The notes beneath the pieces were generated by a model. That model had not been told where the DNA came from and ran no database searches. It saw only the letters and a program-made list of their open reading frames with translations. DNA of 64,000 bases from an uncultured Faecalicoccus sp. (GTDB lineage Bacteria; Bacillota_I; Bacilli_A; Erysipelotrichales; Erysipelotrichaceae): positions 1 through 64,000 of the forward strand of contig CABVDD010000005.1 of the NCBI GenBank assembly GCA_902497095.1. The letters are read 5' to 3'. Position numbers and translations under genes: made by a program. Of the stretch, positions 51,891 to 60,949 are shown in pieces (the stretch's first letter is position 1; every line of letters starts with the position of its first letter).

Positions 51891-53042
51891 ATGAACGAAA
51901 ACTACTTTGAAGAAAAATATGATGATATGGATGAAGATATCAAACGAAAAGAGGCTCTTATACTAGAGGCAGAAAAAATTGGCGAAATAGAAGATGAACA
52001 TGAAGCCAGCCAAAAAGTCAATCAGTTAAGACGCAGCTGGAGACAGATTCATTATTGGGAAAGCGAATACGAAGAAGACTTGAAAAATCGCTTTGAAGCA
52101 GCTATTGATGCTTTTTATGCCAAATTTAAAGAAGCCGAAAAAGAGCATGAAGCAGCTAAACGTGCTTTGATTGAAAAAGCCAAACAACTTTCACAAGCTA
52201 AAGATCTTAAACAGACAACGAAAGAGCAACAGGAATTATTTGAAGAATGGAAAAAAATTCCAAGTGCAGGCCGAAACTTAGACGATGCCCTTTGGGAAGA
52301 ATTCCAGAAAGCGCGCCAGGTATTCTATGATCGTAAACAAGAAGCCTGGGAAAACATGAATCAAAACTTTGATAAAGCCAAAGAAGTAAAACAAGAATTG
52401 ATTGAGAAGGCCAAAGAGTTGGAAGATTCTGTGGAATGGAAAAAAACATCAGAAAAATTCCGTGATTTAATGACACAATGGAGAGAAGCCGGATTTGCGG
52501 GAAAAGAAGATAACGATGCTCTATGGGAAACTTTTAACAGTGCTCGTCAAAAATTCTATACGCGCCGTAATGCTTTCTATGAAGAATTGCATGGTACACA
52601 AGCTGTCAATCTTAAAGAAAAACAAGAATTGATCGAAAAAGCCCGTGCCATCAAAGATAGTGAAGACTATTCTCGTGAAAACACAGAAACGATGAAAGAT
52701 CTTGCGGTACAATGGAAAAAAATTGGTTCTTGCGGAAAGAATAAAGATGATAAGATCTGGAATGAATTCCGTGAAATCAATGATATCTATTTTGATGGAT
52801 TGGGTAAAGCCAATGCCAAAAGACAGGCTGATCATCTAAATAGAATGAAAGAGGCTCGTGCTCGTAAAGTTGATTTATTAAACAATCAAAAACGTCAAAT
52901 CGAACGTTTACAAGACTCCATGTATGGTCTAGTTTCTGAACAAGAAATGAAAGATATTGAAGCACAGATTCATCGCAAAGAAGATTTCATCAAAGAATTA
53001 GAAGCACAAATTGAAGATATTGATTCCAAGATCAGTGAATAA
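51891..53042 (+). CDS. DUF349-repeat helical protein
   Basis: A 383-residue, highly charged, coiled protein composed of DUF349 repeats, each with a conserved WKKI/GKxxDDxLWxxF pattern (FEEWKKIPSAGRNLDDALWE, LMTQWREAGFAGKEDNDALW and LAVQWKKIGSCGKNKDDKIW), three full copies, plus a C-terminal coiled coil. Cytoplasmic; function not established (DUF349 proteins have been linked to stress and nucleic-acid binding). GGGGGTGAG precedes the ATG at 51891. Terminator follows. Confidence 0.85.
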   Translation: MNENYFEEKYDDMDEDIKRKEALILEAEKIGEIEDEHEASQKVNQLRRSWRQIHYWESEYEEDLKNRFEAAIDAFYAKFKEAEKEHEAAKRALIEKAKQLSQAKDLKQTTKEQQELFEEWKKIPSAGRNLDDALWEEFQKARQVFYDRKQEAWENMNQNFDKAKEVKQELIEKAKELEDSVEWKKTSEKFRDLMTQWREAGFAGKEDNDALWETFNSARQKFYTRRNAFYEELHGTQAVNLKEKQELIEKARAIKDSEDYSRENTETMKDLAVQWKKIGSCGKNKDDKIWNEFREINDIYFDGLGKANAKRQADHLNRMKEARARKVDLLNNQKRQIERLQDSMYGLVSEQEMKDIEAQIHRKEDFIKELEAQIEDIDSKISE

Positions 53043-53045
53043 CCC

Positions 53046-53074
53046 ACAAAACTCGGCAGTTGCCGAGTTTTTAT
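53046..53074 (+). terminator. terminator after the DUF349 gene
   Basis: AACTCGGCA-GT-TGCCGAGTT followed by TTTATTT; 9-bp stem. Confidence 0.85.
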
Positions 53075-53108
53075 TTGCCTTATAAAAAAGGCAGAAATGT
53101 GAATATTT

Positions 53109-54242
53109 CTACCTCATCGTCAATACTTGTTGTACTAAGACCTCATTTGTTTTATAAGTTGAAAATAAATTTAATATACTTTCTGTAGCATCTTCTGCAC
53201 TCAAGCGATTAATAGATTTACGAATTTTAGTCACTGCTTCTTGTTCTTCTTTTGACAACAACAAATCATCTCTGCGTGTTCCTGATTTCATGATGTCAAT
53301 TGCAGGGAAAATACGGCGTTCTGAAATATTTCGATTCAATACCAGTTCCATATTTCCGGTTCCCTTAAATTCTTCATAGATCACATCATCCATTTTACTT
53401 CCTGTATCGACTAAAGCTGTTGCCAAAATCGTTAAAGATCCGCCTTCTTTTTCTCTTGTGTTTCTGGCAGCTCCAAAAAACTTTTTAGGAAAATGAAGGC
53501 TGGCCGGATCCAGACCGCCAGAAAGCGTTCTTCCGCTAGTCTGTGAAGTTAGATTATAAGCCCTGGCCAATCTGGTTATACTATCCAATAAAACAACCAC
53601 ATCTTCTCCATGTTCTACCAAACGCTTAGCTCTTTCTAAAACCATTTCCGCTACGCGAGTATGATGCTCTGGAAGTTCATCAAACGTTGAATAGATGACA
53701 TCTACTCGTTCTTGCGCTTTATGTTCTTTGATAAAATCTTTAAAATCTGTTACTTCTTCCGGTCTTTCATCAATTAAAAGAATGATCATCTTTACCGTTC
53801 TTGTTCGTTTTATTATAGAATTCGCAACGCTTTTCAATAGTGTTGTTTTCCCAGCCTTAGGTGGTGATACGATCAAGCCACGCTGCCCTTTTCCAATCGG
53901 CGCCAGCAAGTCCACGATTCGCATTGCCAAACCACCATCCGGTGTTTCTAAATTAAATTTTTTATTCGCAAAAATGGGTGTCAGTTTTTCAAAATTCTTT
54001 CTTCGAAAAGCTTCATCTACTGTATGATCATTTATTAGATCCACTCGCATCAAGCCACGATAGCGTTCCGTTTCTTTCTTTTCTTTAGGCTCTCCTTCGA
54101 TCACATCCCCTGTTCGTAAGCGAAGAGATTTGATTTGTGAAGGAGAAACATACACATCATTTTCAGTCGATAAATAATTGTCCCCACGTAAAAAACCAAA
54201 CCCATCGGGTAATACTTCTAAAATTCCTTTGACTTTTTCCAT
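53109..54242 (-). CDS. rho: transcription termination factor Rho
   Basis: A 377-residue Rho hexameric RNA helicase. N-terminal RNA-binding OB domain (GILEVLPDGFGFLRGDNYLS), Walker A VSPPKAGKTTLLKS, Walker B VVVLLDSITRLARAYN, the Q-loop and R-loop region SGGLDPASLHFPKKFFGAAR. It lacks the long N-terminal helical extension of some species, so it is the compact form. It means factor-dependent termination exists in this organism alongside the many intrinsic terminators. Confidence 0.97.
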   Translation of the reverse strand: MEKVKGILEVLPDGFGFLRGDNYLSTENDVYVSPSQIKSLRLRTGDVIEGEPKEKKETERYRGLMRVDLINDHTVDEAFRRKNFEKLTPIFANKKFNLETPDGGLAMRIVDLLAPIGKGQRGLIVSPPKAGKTTLLKSVANSIIKRTRTVKMIILLIDERPEEVTDFKDFIKEHKAQERVDVIYSTFDELPEHHTRVAEMVLERAKRLVEHGEDVVVLLDSITRLARAYNLTSQTSGRTLSGGLDPASLHFPKKFFGAARNTREKEGGSLTILATALVDTGSKMDDVIYEEFKGTGNMELVLNRNISERRIFPAIDIMKSGTRRDDLLLSKEEQEAVTKIRKSINRLSAEDATESILNLFSTYKTNEVLVQQVLTMR

Positions 54243-54315
54243 ATAGACCTCTTTTCATTCGTATTTAAAAAAACGTCTTTTTGCTTTATAATATCCTAAA
54301 AGGTGTGAATCGTCT

Positions 54316-55536
54316 ATGCATTTAATGGCAAATTTAAATAAATCTACTAAGAAAATGATTCTTTTGATCAGTTTAGCTTTGTTGCTCTTCTTTTTTTTAT
54401 GTCTTTGTCTTACTATGTATCAATCGCAAAAAACAGGATTTAAAAATGCTTCACTTTTTGATTCTTCTCATATCATATACATAAATGAAGACCATGAACA
54501 AGTTTATGGATGGCAAACCATAGACAATGCCGTTTACTATTTTGATGAAGAAACCGGCTATATGCATACAGGCTTTCTTGAAACAGAAGATGGTACTTAC
54601 TATTTTGATGAAAATGGAAAACAAGTAAACGGACTTCAGACTATCAAATCTAATCAATACTATTTTGACAAAGAGGGACGTATGAAAACAAATTCTTTTC
54701 AAGCCATTGATAACGATATGTATTACTTTGATGATAAAGGAAAGATGGTAACTGGAGATACTACAATAAATGGAGTCAAATATACATTTGATAAAAAAGG
54801 ACGGTTACAGTTGGATTTATCTTCACTACAATCACAAATTCGCTCTATATTAAATACTTATCCTGGAAATAATGCGGTTTACTTTAAAGATCTAGAGACT
54901 GACAATGATTTCTTGATCAACGATGTAGATATGTATCCATGCTCTATCATTAAAATTTTTGTCATGGGTGCCATTTACGATCAAGTTTATCAGGAAAAGC
55001 TAAATTTAGAAGAGTGCCGGCCTTATTTAGAAGCGATGATCATAGACAGTGATAATACATCCTACAATATCTTATTACAAAAACTTGGAGATGGAGATGG
55101 TGTTGCCGGCGCTCATATAGTCAATAATTTTTGTAAAGAACTGGGCCTTACACGAACAGAGATTCACCATGGTCTAATCCCAGGCGATGGATATTTTTCT
55201 GATGGAGGTAATAATACTACCTGCCCAAAAGATGTAGCCCAATTCTTAGACATGCTTTATCATTCTGATATCCTTACAAAATCTTATTGCCAGGAAATGC
55301 TGGACCTGCTTAAACAATGCGCGGATGATTCAGGCATCGTTGCCGGACTTTCTACAGATACTAAATGTGCTCATAAGTCCGGCTGGGCCGATGCATATTA
55401 TTTAGACGGAGGCATCATTTATAGCGAATACAAAGACTATATTCTCGTTGTATTTTCTGATAGTGCCTATCAAGAACCGGCAAAAGATGTCAGCCAATAT
55501 ATATTTTCATATATTCAAAGCCTCTACAACAAATAG
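54316..55536 (+). CDS. wall-binding serine hydrolase (penicillin-binding/beta-lactamase fold)
   Basis: A 406-residue exported protein with one N-terminal membrane segment (about residues 14-36), followed by about five glucan/choline-binding-type repeats of the Y-Y-F-D-x-x-G kind (residues about 60-165), and a class A-type serine hydrolase domain with SxxK (PCSIIKIFVMG), SDN (IDSDNTSYN) and KSG (HKSGW) motifs. The glutamate of beta-lactamase omega loops is not evident, so a peptidase or esterase role is more likely than antibiotic hydrolysis. AAAGGTGTG precedes the start. Confidence 0.82.
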   Translation: MHLMANLNKSTKKMILLISLALLLFFFLCLCLTMYQSQKTGFKNASLFDSSHIIYINEDHEQVYGWQTIDNAVYYFDEETGYMHTGFLETEDGTYYFDENGKQVNGLQTIKSNQYYFDKEGRMKTNSFQAIDNDMYYFDDKGKMVTGDTTINGVKYTFDKKGRLQLDLSSLQSQIRSILNTYPGNNAVYFKDLETDNDFLINDVDMYPCSIIKIFVMGAIYDQVYQEKLNLEECRPYLEAMIIDSDNTSYNILLQKLGDGDGVAGAHIVNNFCKELGLTRTEIHHGLIPGDGYFSDGGNNTTCPKDVAQFLDMLYHSDILTKSYCQEMLDLLKQCADDSGIVAGLSTDTKCAHKSGWADAYYLDGGIIYSEYKDYILVVFSDSAYQEPAKDVSQYIFSYIQSLYNK

Positions 55537-55548
55537 TAAATCTTCACC

Positions 55549-57138
55549 CTATTTTTCTATTGGCAATTCAATATGAAATTCTGTAGAATATTTTTTCTGA
55601 GGTTTGGCAACGACAAACATATTTCCATGATGTAAAGCTATGATCTTATAGGCAATCGTCATACCTAAGCCATTGGCATTTGAATTATGACGAGATTCAT
55701 CACCTGTGACAAAAGGCATAAAAATATTTTCTCGGATATTTTCTTTCATCCCGATTCCGTTATCGGCTAAAATCCATATATTTTTCTGCTCCTTTTGTAT
55801 CAGCTTCACAAAAATCACAGTGCCTGAAGGATTGTGTTTTAAACTATTTTCTACAATATTTTCTAATACTCTATCAAAAAGCTGTGTATCCAGCTTAGAA
55901 TAATAAGCTCTTTCAGGTATATCAATATCCAGATCAAATTCTTTTGCGACGATTTCCGGATATTTTTGCGCAAAAAACTGCTTTGTATATTCACAGACAT
56001 TTACTTTCTGCGCAGGAAGTTGATAAGCCGGATGTTCAATCTTTACATAACCAAACAAAGAATCGACCAAGTCATTAGCCATTAAAGAGCGTTTATGAAT
56101 CGTCTGTAAGTACTTTTCCACTTTTTCCTCTGGCACTTTCTTTTCCAACAACGCTTCTGAAAAGCCTCGAATTACAGTCAGCGGTGTTTTTAAATCGTGT
56201 GATATTCCTGAAATCAAGGCATACTTTTCTTGTTGAGCTCGTTGTCTTTCTTTTTTTGTTTCTTCTAATGCCAAAACTGTATAGTGAAATTCTCTTGCTG
56301 TCTGGCGAAGCTCCAAAGGTATCATGCCCTCATCAAAACTAGTATTCGCATTTTCTCGATATCGTACAATTGCCTTTTGAAAAGGTAAAAATGAACGCTT
56401 TACGATATATCTAAAAAATAAAATTTGAATCAATACAATAAAAAGAAATATAGGAAGAAAATAAATTTGTCGTCTACTATTCTCTTCTACGATTCGATGA
56501 TATGCCGGTTCTGTCATAGTAGGCGATATAAAAACAAAAACACGTTTTTTACCTGTCTGATTCGAATAAGCATATTTTTCAATATTCATCTTTTTATCAT
56601 ATACCCCTTGTAGAAAGTTTAAGTCTCTTTTATTTAAACTTTTTCTATCCGCAAACAGATTCCCTTCTATGATTTCATATTGACTATTTAATATACAACG
56701 ATCATATATCACATCCATAGATTCATCTTCATCATAAACTTCCTGATTGATGATGTAAAAAGGCCCTTTATTATCATCTATGATTTTTGATACACTAAAA
56801 AATTCCTTACTTGAATAATCATTAATAAACTCTAAATCATCATAATATATATTTTGAAGAATTTTTTCATCCGAAGCATAGACCACACTTTGATCTTCTG
56901 TATCAAATACGATGAACGCACTATGAGGAAATTGTCGAATAGGAATTGTATCATACTTTTCTTGTTTTAAAACTTCCGTATCACTCACAACATTCCAAAT
57001 ATTTGGAAAAGCATTCATCATTCGTTGTGTTTCCAAATGTTCAAACACAGCACGATAGACTAACAAGCTTAAAGTATACATCATCAACAAGACGATAAAT
57101 AAACCTGTCACACTATACCATTTTTTAAATATCTTCAT
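55549..57138 (-). CDS. sensor histidine kinase
   Basis: A 529-residue two-component kinase: membrane helix at about 12-32, an extracellular sensor of roughly 190 residues, second helix at about 225-244, HisKA domain with phospho-acceptor His in GISHDLKTPLTVIRG, and HATPase with NIVENSLKHN, DNGIGM and NSNANGLGMTIAYK. The stop overlaps nothing; the start overlaps the response-regulator gene by 14 bases. It ends the dlt-like operon. Sensed signal unknown. Confidence 0.93.
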   Translation of the reverse strand: MKIFKKWYSVTGLFIVLLMMYTLSLLVYRAVFEHLETQRMMNAFPNIWNVVSDTEVLKQEKYDTIPIRQFPHSAFIVFDTEDQSVVYASDEKILQNIYYDDLEFINDYSSKEFFSVSKIIDDNKGPFYIINQEVYDEDESMDVIYDRCILNSQYEIIEGNLFADRKSLNKRDLNFLQGVYDKKMNIEKYAYSNQTGKKRVFVFISPTMTEPAYHRIVEENSRRQIYFLPIFLFIVLIQILFFRYIVKRSFLPFQKAIVRYRENANTSFDEGMIPLELRQTAREFHYTVLALEETKKERQRAQQEKYALISGISHDLKTPLTVIRGFSEALLEKKVPEEKVEKYLQTIHKRSLMANDLVDSLFGYVKIEHPAYQLPAQKVNVCEYTKQFFAQKYPEIVAKEFDLDIDIPERAYYSKLDTQLFDRVLENIVENSLKHNPSGTVIFVKLIQKEQKNIWILADNGIGMKENIRENIFMPFVTGDESRHNSNANGLGMTIAYKIIALHHGNMFVVAKPQKKYSTEFHIELPIEK

Positions 57139-57828
57139 ACTCAAACCTATATCCTAGCCCGCGTACCGTCTTGATATATTGTGGCTTGGAAGGATCTTTT
57201 TCAATCTTAGAGCGAATGCGAGAAATATGAACCATGATCGTATCTTCATCCGCCTGGCAATAATCCCGACTAATGACTTGATAAAGTTGTAATTTGGTAA
57301 AAACACGACCTGGCGCTTTCATCATAGTCACTAAGATTTTCAATTCATAAGCAGTCAATGTAACTTCTTTATCAGCTTTAAAAATACACATTTTTTCTGA
57401 ATCGTAAACTAACTCTCCTCTTTTTAAAAGGAACTTATCTTTCTTATTTCCTAATGTAGAAAAACGATAACTTCTTCGAATCATTGCTTTAACTTGTGCG
57501 ACCAGTTCCAAAGGATCAAAAGGCTTTGTCAAATACATATCAGCCCCTATACCTAAACCTAATACTTTATCTTGATTCATACTTTTGGCCGATACGATCA
57601 AAATAGGAATTTCTGAAATTCGCGGATCTTTCGAATCGTCTCATATCCATTCATTTCCGGCATCATAAGATCTACAATCAAAAGATCAACATCTTGTGTT
57701 TCAAATAGTCGCAAAGCTTGTTTTCCATCTCTTGCCAATATCACTTGAAAATCATCATTTTCTAAATAGAGAGAAATCAGTTCCGCAATATCTTCGTCAT
57801 CTTCGGCAATCATTATCGTATAAGACAT
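57125..57828 (-). pseudogene. OmpR-family response regulator, frameshifted at 57619-57621
   Basis: The 5' part encodes a receiver domain (IMIAEDDEDIAELISLYLEN with acidic pocket, LLIVDLMMPEMNGYE with the phosphorylated Asp). The 3' part encodes the rest of the receiver (KPFDPLEL with conserved Lys) and the OmpR winged-helix domain (ELVYDSEKMCIFKADKEVTL to VRGLGYRFEYED). The two frames would join as RKIREISEIPILIVSAKS if one T were added to the TT at 57619-57620 (plus strand). Otherwise a full-length 234-residue regulator. GAGGAGAAAATC precedes the ATG. Either it is inactivated or the base was missed in sequencing. Confidence 0.8.
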
Positions 57829-57880
57829 GATTTTCTCCTCCCTTTGTTTTCTAATAGTATATACCAAATTCCCATAAAAT

Positions 57881-58189
57881 CTATAGAGAATATCGTAAGG
57901 CAACAGCCATGGCATAATCATTTTCATGCGATATACTGATTTCTATATTTTCAATGTTACATAGAGGTCTTCCTACACGATCATATGTAATTTCAATATC
58001 TTTAAGTTCTATTTTTTCATCCAGAGTTTTAAAAATAGCTTCTTTGGCCGCAAAATGTCCCGCAAGAAATTCAACAGCTCGTTTTTCTTTTAGTTTTTCA
58101 TATATTTTTTGTTCATTTTCACTCAAAATTTTATGTGCCAATGACGGTCGAATCCTTTGTATTTGTACAATATCACATCCAATACGCAT
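57881..58189 (-). CDS. acpS: holo-[acyl-carrier-protein] synthase
   Basis: A 102-residue AcpS phosphopantetheinyl transferase that puts the 4'-phosphopantetheine arm on acyl carrier proteins. The GCDIVQIQRI start with catalytic Asp and the FAAKEAIFKTL motif with catalytic Glu/Lys are conserved, plus SISHENDYAMAVAL. Its ATG overlaps the stop of the DltD-like gene (TAATG). Being within the dlt-like operon, it likely activates the operon's own carrier protein as well as fatty-acid ACP. Confidence 0.93.
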   Translation of the reverse strand: MRIGCDIVQIQRIRPSLAHKILSENEQKIYEKLKEKRAVEFLAGHFAAKEAIFKTLDEKIELKDIEITYDRVGRPLCNIENIEISISHENDYAMAVALRYSL

Positions 58190-59151
58190 TATTTTTGACC
58201 TTCTATCATCTTTTTATAATTTACTAAAGAATCGTTCCAAGACTGATATTTCGCATCTTGACGATGATCTTTTAAGTCATAATTCATCTTTAGATATGTC
58301 TCCATATATCTTGTAACCTTCATGGCCCCTTCATAATTCAAGTGATCGCCTTGATCTCTTGTATCAGCCTTCCAGTCAATAGACAGCGATTTTGTTTCCG
58401 TATTTAAATCCAGATATGGAATATTTTTGGAATCACAATAAGTTTGAACCGCATCATGACGTTTCCAATTCCAGTTTTTATAACTAGGTGTACTATAAAT
58501 AAGAAGTTGATAACCCTTTTCCTGACACATTTGAACTATAGAATCCAACACCCATCGATTAACGATTGAAATGCTCTCTCCTTTTTTATGATCATCCATA
58601 TAAGAGCCAATCTTTTGTACTGGTTTTTTCTCACGATTGATTCGAAATCCCTTTAAGACATTGTTGTAAGTATAATGTACATCATCTGTCCAATCCTGCA
58701 ATTGAAGACTTTTCCATCGATCATGATATTCAAATAAAGGAAACATAGCTTTAATTTCTTCTACAATAGGATCGGTTGCCAAAAAATCACGAAAAATCGT
58801 ATCAGCTTCTAAAACCACAACTTTAGGAGATTGTTCTTGTAAAGTTCTTTCCAACAAGCTTTTTGTGTAATATAAAGGTTGTGCCGGGGTAGAGCATAAG
58901 TAGCTGGTAAAGCCTTCTCTTTCATACATCGCCATAGGTGAAATAGAGGAATAAACTAAACTGTCCCCTAAAAATAACACATCGATAGAATCCTTTTGTT
59001 CACTTAAGATCCCATTTGCCGAAATATCTCGCATGCCATATTGATCCAGATTATCTTTAGGATTAACGATACAAGATCCATAACCTACCAAAATCAAAAA
59101 AATTAAAAAGAAAAGAGCAACTCGTCCGATAATCTTCCATTTTCCTGACAT
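58189..59151 (-). CDS. DltD/AlgJ-like SGNH-fold membrane-anchored protein
   Basis: A 320-residue protein with an N-terminal membrane anchor (about residues 8-28) and an extracellular SGNH-type domain: FLGDSLVYSSI (nucleophile Ser of block I), and C-terminal DQGDHLNYEGAMKVT carrying Asp and His. It is shorter than classical DltD. Its place after the MBOAT gene suggests that the two form the acyl-transfer complex at the outer membrane face, as DltB and DltD do for D-alanine on lipoteichoic acid. Confidence 0.8.
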   Translation of the reverse strand: MSGKWKIIGRVALFFLIFLILVGYGSCIVNPKDNLDQYGMRDISANGILSEQKDSIDVLFLGDSLVYSSISPMAMYEREGFTSYLCSTPAQPLYYTKSLLERTLQEQSPKVVVLEADTIFRDFLATDPIVEEIKAMFPLFEYHDRWKSLQLQDWTDDVHYTYNNVLKGFRINREKKPVQKIGSYMDDHKKGESISIVNRWVLDSIVQMCQEKGYQLLIYSTPSYKNWNWKRHDAVQTYCDSKNIPYLDLNTETKSLSIDWKADTRDQGDHLNYEGAMKVTRYMETYLKMNYDLKDHRQDAKYQSWNDSLVNYKKMIEGQK

Positions 59152-59166
59152 AACTACTCTCCTTTC

Positions 59167-60708
59167 CTAATAACTGGCATACATTGGATCCACAGGCACA
59201 TAGCCCGCACCATAAGCACCAAATAAAATAATTGAAAATATTAAAGTATAATACAATGTCCAGCGAAAAACCGTTGGCAAAGCTGCCACACTATAGCGTA
59301 TTTTCACATTCTTTTCTTTACATACGCTAATTATAAATACGACGATCAAAGACACGATAATCAATAAGATATCCTGTATATCTATATGCAGCTGTGAAAG
59401 TGGTATTTCACTCAGTGATTGAAAACTAAAATCCATAAACATTTTTTGTATCATTGATAAGGCAATACGCAAACCATCCGCTCTAAAAATCAATTCACCG
59501 ATACACACAAGCACTGTCGTTCTAAACATCGCGATATATCGTAATATTCCATGGTTGAATTGAAGATGATATTTACGAAGCAGCGGCAACATCAAGTTTC
59601 CCATCAAAATAAAGAAAAAATGATACAATCCAAAAAAGATAAAATGCCAGCCGGCACCATGCCATAAACCGTTACCAATCCATACAGCTAATAACGCAAT
59701 GGAACCTGCGACTAATGGTGCATAATAATATCCCAGTTTTTTTTTCGTCTTTTTCGTAATTTTCTTTGCCATTTTAGACATTGAAATAGGATAAAATATA
59801 TAATCTTTAAACCATGTACCTAAAGTAATATGCCATCTTTGCCAAAATTCCGCTATGCTTTTAGAGAAAAAAGGCTGACGAAAGTTTTCCGGAAGAGTAA
59901 TGCCAAAAATTTGAGCTATCCCAATCACCACATCCATCGTACCGGAAAAATCCATATACAGTTGTATGGTACATGTCACCATTGCGACCAAAACCATTCC
60001 ACCACTATAGTTTTGATAATTTGTAAACAATTCGTTGACCATTGGATTCAAACGATCGGCAATGACCAGTTTTTTAAATACGCCCCACAGGATCCTTTGC
60101 ACACCAAATGTCAAAGAATGATAAGAAATTGGTTTTCCTTCCCACAAGGCATAAGCTGTTTGTTCATAGCGACAAATCGGACCTTCCATAATAGTAGGAA
60201 AAAAAGATAAAAATAATAGTAATCGTAATGGATTATGATCTGCCTGTACTCTTTTCCGGTATACATCAACACAATATGACACTGCCTGTAAGCTATAAAA
60301 TGATATACCAATAGGTAAACCGATTTTAGGAGCTTTAATACATACAGATATATTAAACCAACTAAAAAGCGTATTGATATTTCCTAAAAGGAATCCTGCA
60401 TACTTACAAAGCACAAGGATTCCTATATTTATAAAAATCGCAAAGATCAAAACTTTTTTCTTTTTCTTCTGTGCCAGTTTATGTGATTCTTCCTTACCAT
60501 CTATTTTTTCCATCCACAATCCGTAAAAATAAATCAAAAATCCAGATAGAATCACAAACAAAATCAACTCTTGGCTAATAGACCAGAAAAAAAGTAAACT
60601 GGCCGCTAATAAAACGATCCACCGCTTTCCAGCCGGAAACACCTGATATAAAAACAGTGTGATTGGCAAAAAGAAAAAGGCAAACATCACTGTGAAATAA
60701 GATTCCAA
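59167..60708 (-). CDS. MBOAT-family acyltransferase, DltB-like
   Basis: A 513-residue membrane-bound O-acyltransferase with about eleven helices. MBOAT landmarks: FWQRWHITLGTWFKDYIFYP and the catalytic His in GLWHGAGWHFIFFG, plus DFSGTMDVVIGIAQIFG. It would move an acyl or aminoacyl group from the carrier protein across the membrane onto an extracellular polymer. It begins 2 bases before the end of the carrier-protein gene, indicating tight coupling. Confidence 0.92.
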   Translation of the reverse strand: MESYFTVMFAFFFLPITLFLYQVFPAGKRWIVLLAASLLFFWSISQELILFVILSGFLIYFYGLWMEKIDGKEESHKLAQKKKKKVLIFAIFINIGILVLCKYAGFLLGNINTLFSWFNISVCIKAPKIGLPIGISFYSLQAVSYCVDVYRKRVQADHNPLRLLLFLSFFPTIMEGPICRYEQTAYALWEGKPISYHSLTFGVQRILWGVFKKLVIADRLNPMVNELFTNYQNYSGGMVLVAMVTCTIQLYMDFSGTMDVVIGIAQIFGITLPENFRQPFFSKSIAEFWQRWHITLGTWFKDYIFYPISMSKMAKKITKKTKKKLGYYYAPLVAGSIALLAVWIGNGLWHGAGWHFIFFGLYHFFFILMGNLMLPLLRKYHLQFNHGILRYIAMFRTTVLVCIGELIFRADGLRIALSMIQKMFMDFSFQSLSEIPLSQLHIDIQDILLIIVSLIVVFIISVCKEKNVKIRYSVAALPTVFRWTLYYTLIFSIILFGAYGAGYVPVDPMYASY

Positions 60709-60710
60709 TC

Positions 60711-60938
60711 CTATTCCTCCTCAACAAGACGATCGATCATAGCCTTCATTTGTTTAACGGAATTAAAGTTATCCGGTATAATTTCCACAGCTGGAATCAT
60801 TACATCAAATGCATCTTCTAATTCCGCAACCAATGAAAGTATGGCCAATGAATCTAATAAATGTCCATCAATCAAATCTTCTCGATTACAATCTAAATCT
60901 GGTTGGATCTCTGTTAAAATTTCAATAATTGTTTCCAT
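60711..60938 (-). CDS. acyl/aminoacyl carrier protein, DltC-like
   Basis: A 75-residue carrier protein with the phosphopantetheine attachment Ser in HLLDSLAILSLV (D-S-L motif, residue about 29) and a four-helix acidic composition. Size and position match DltC, the D-alanyl carrier protein. The AcpS gene at the end of the same operon would activate it. ATG follows GAAGGAGTT. Confidence 0.9.
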   Translation of the reverse strand: METIIEILTEIQPDLDCNREDLIDGHLLDSLAILSLVAELEDAFDVMIPAVEIIPDNFNSVKQMKAMIDRLVEEE

Positions 60939-60949
60939 ATTAACTCCTT

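Noticed and set aside
54316..55536. Beta-lactamase conferring antibiotic resistance
   Set aside because: The fold motifs fit, but the omega-loop Glu is not evident and the wall-binding repeats point to a different role.
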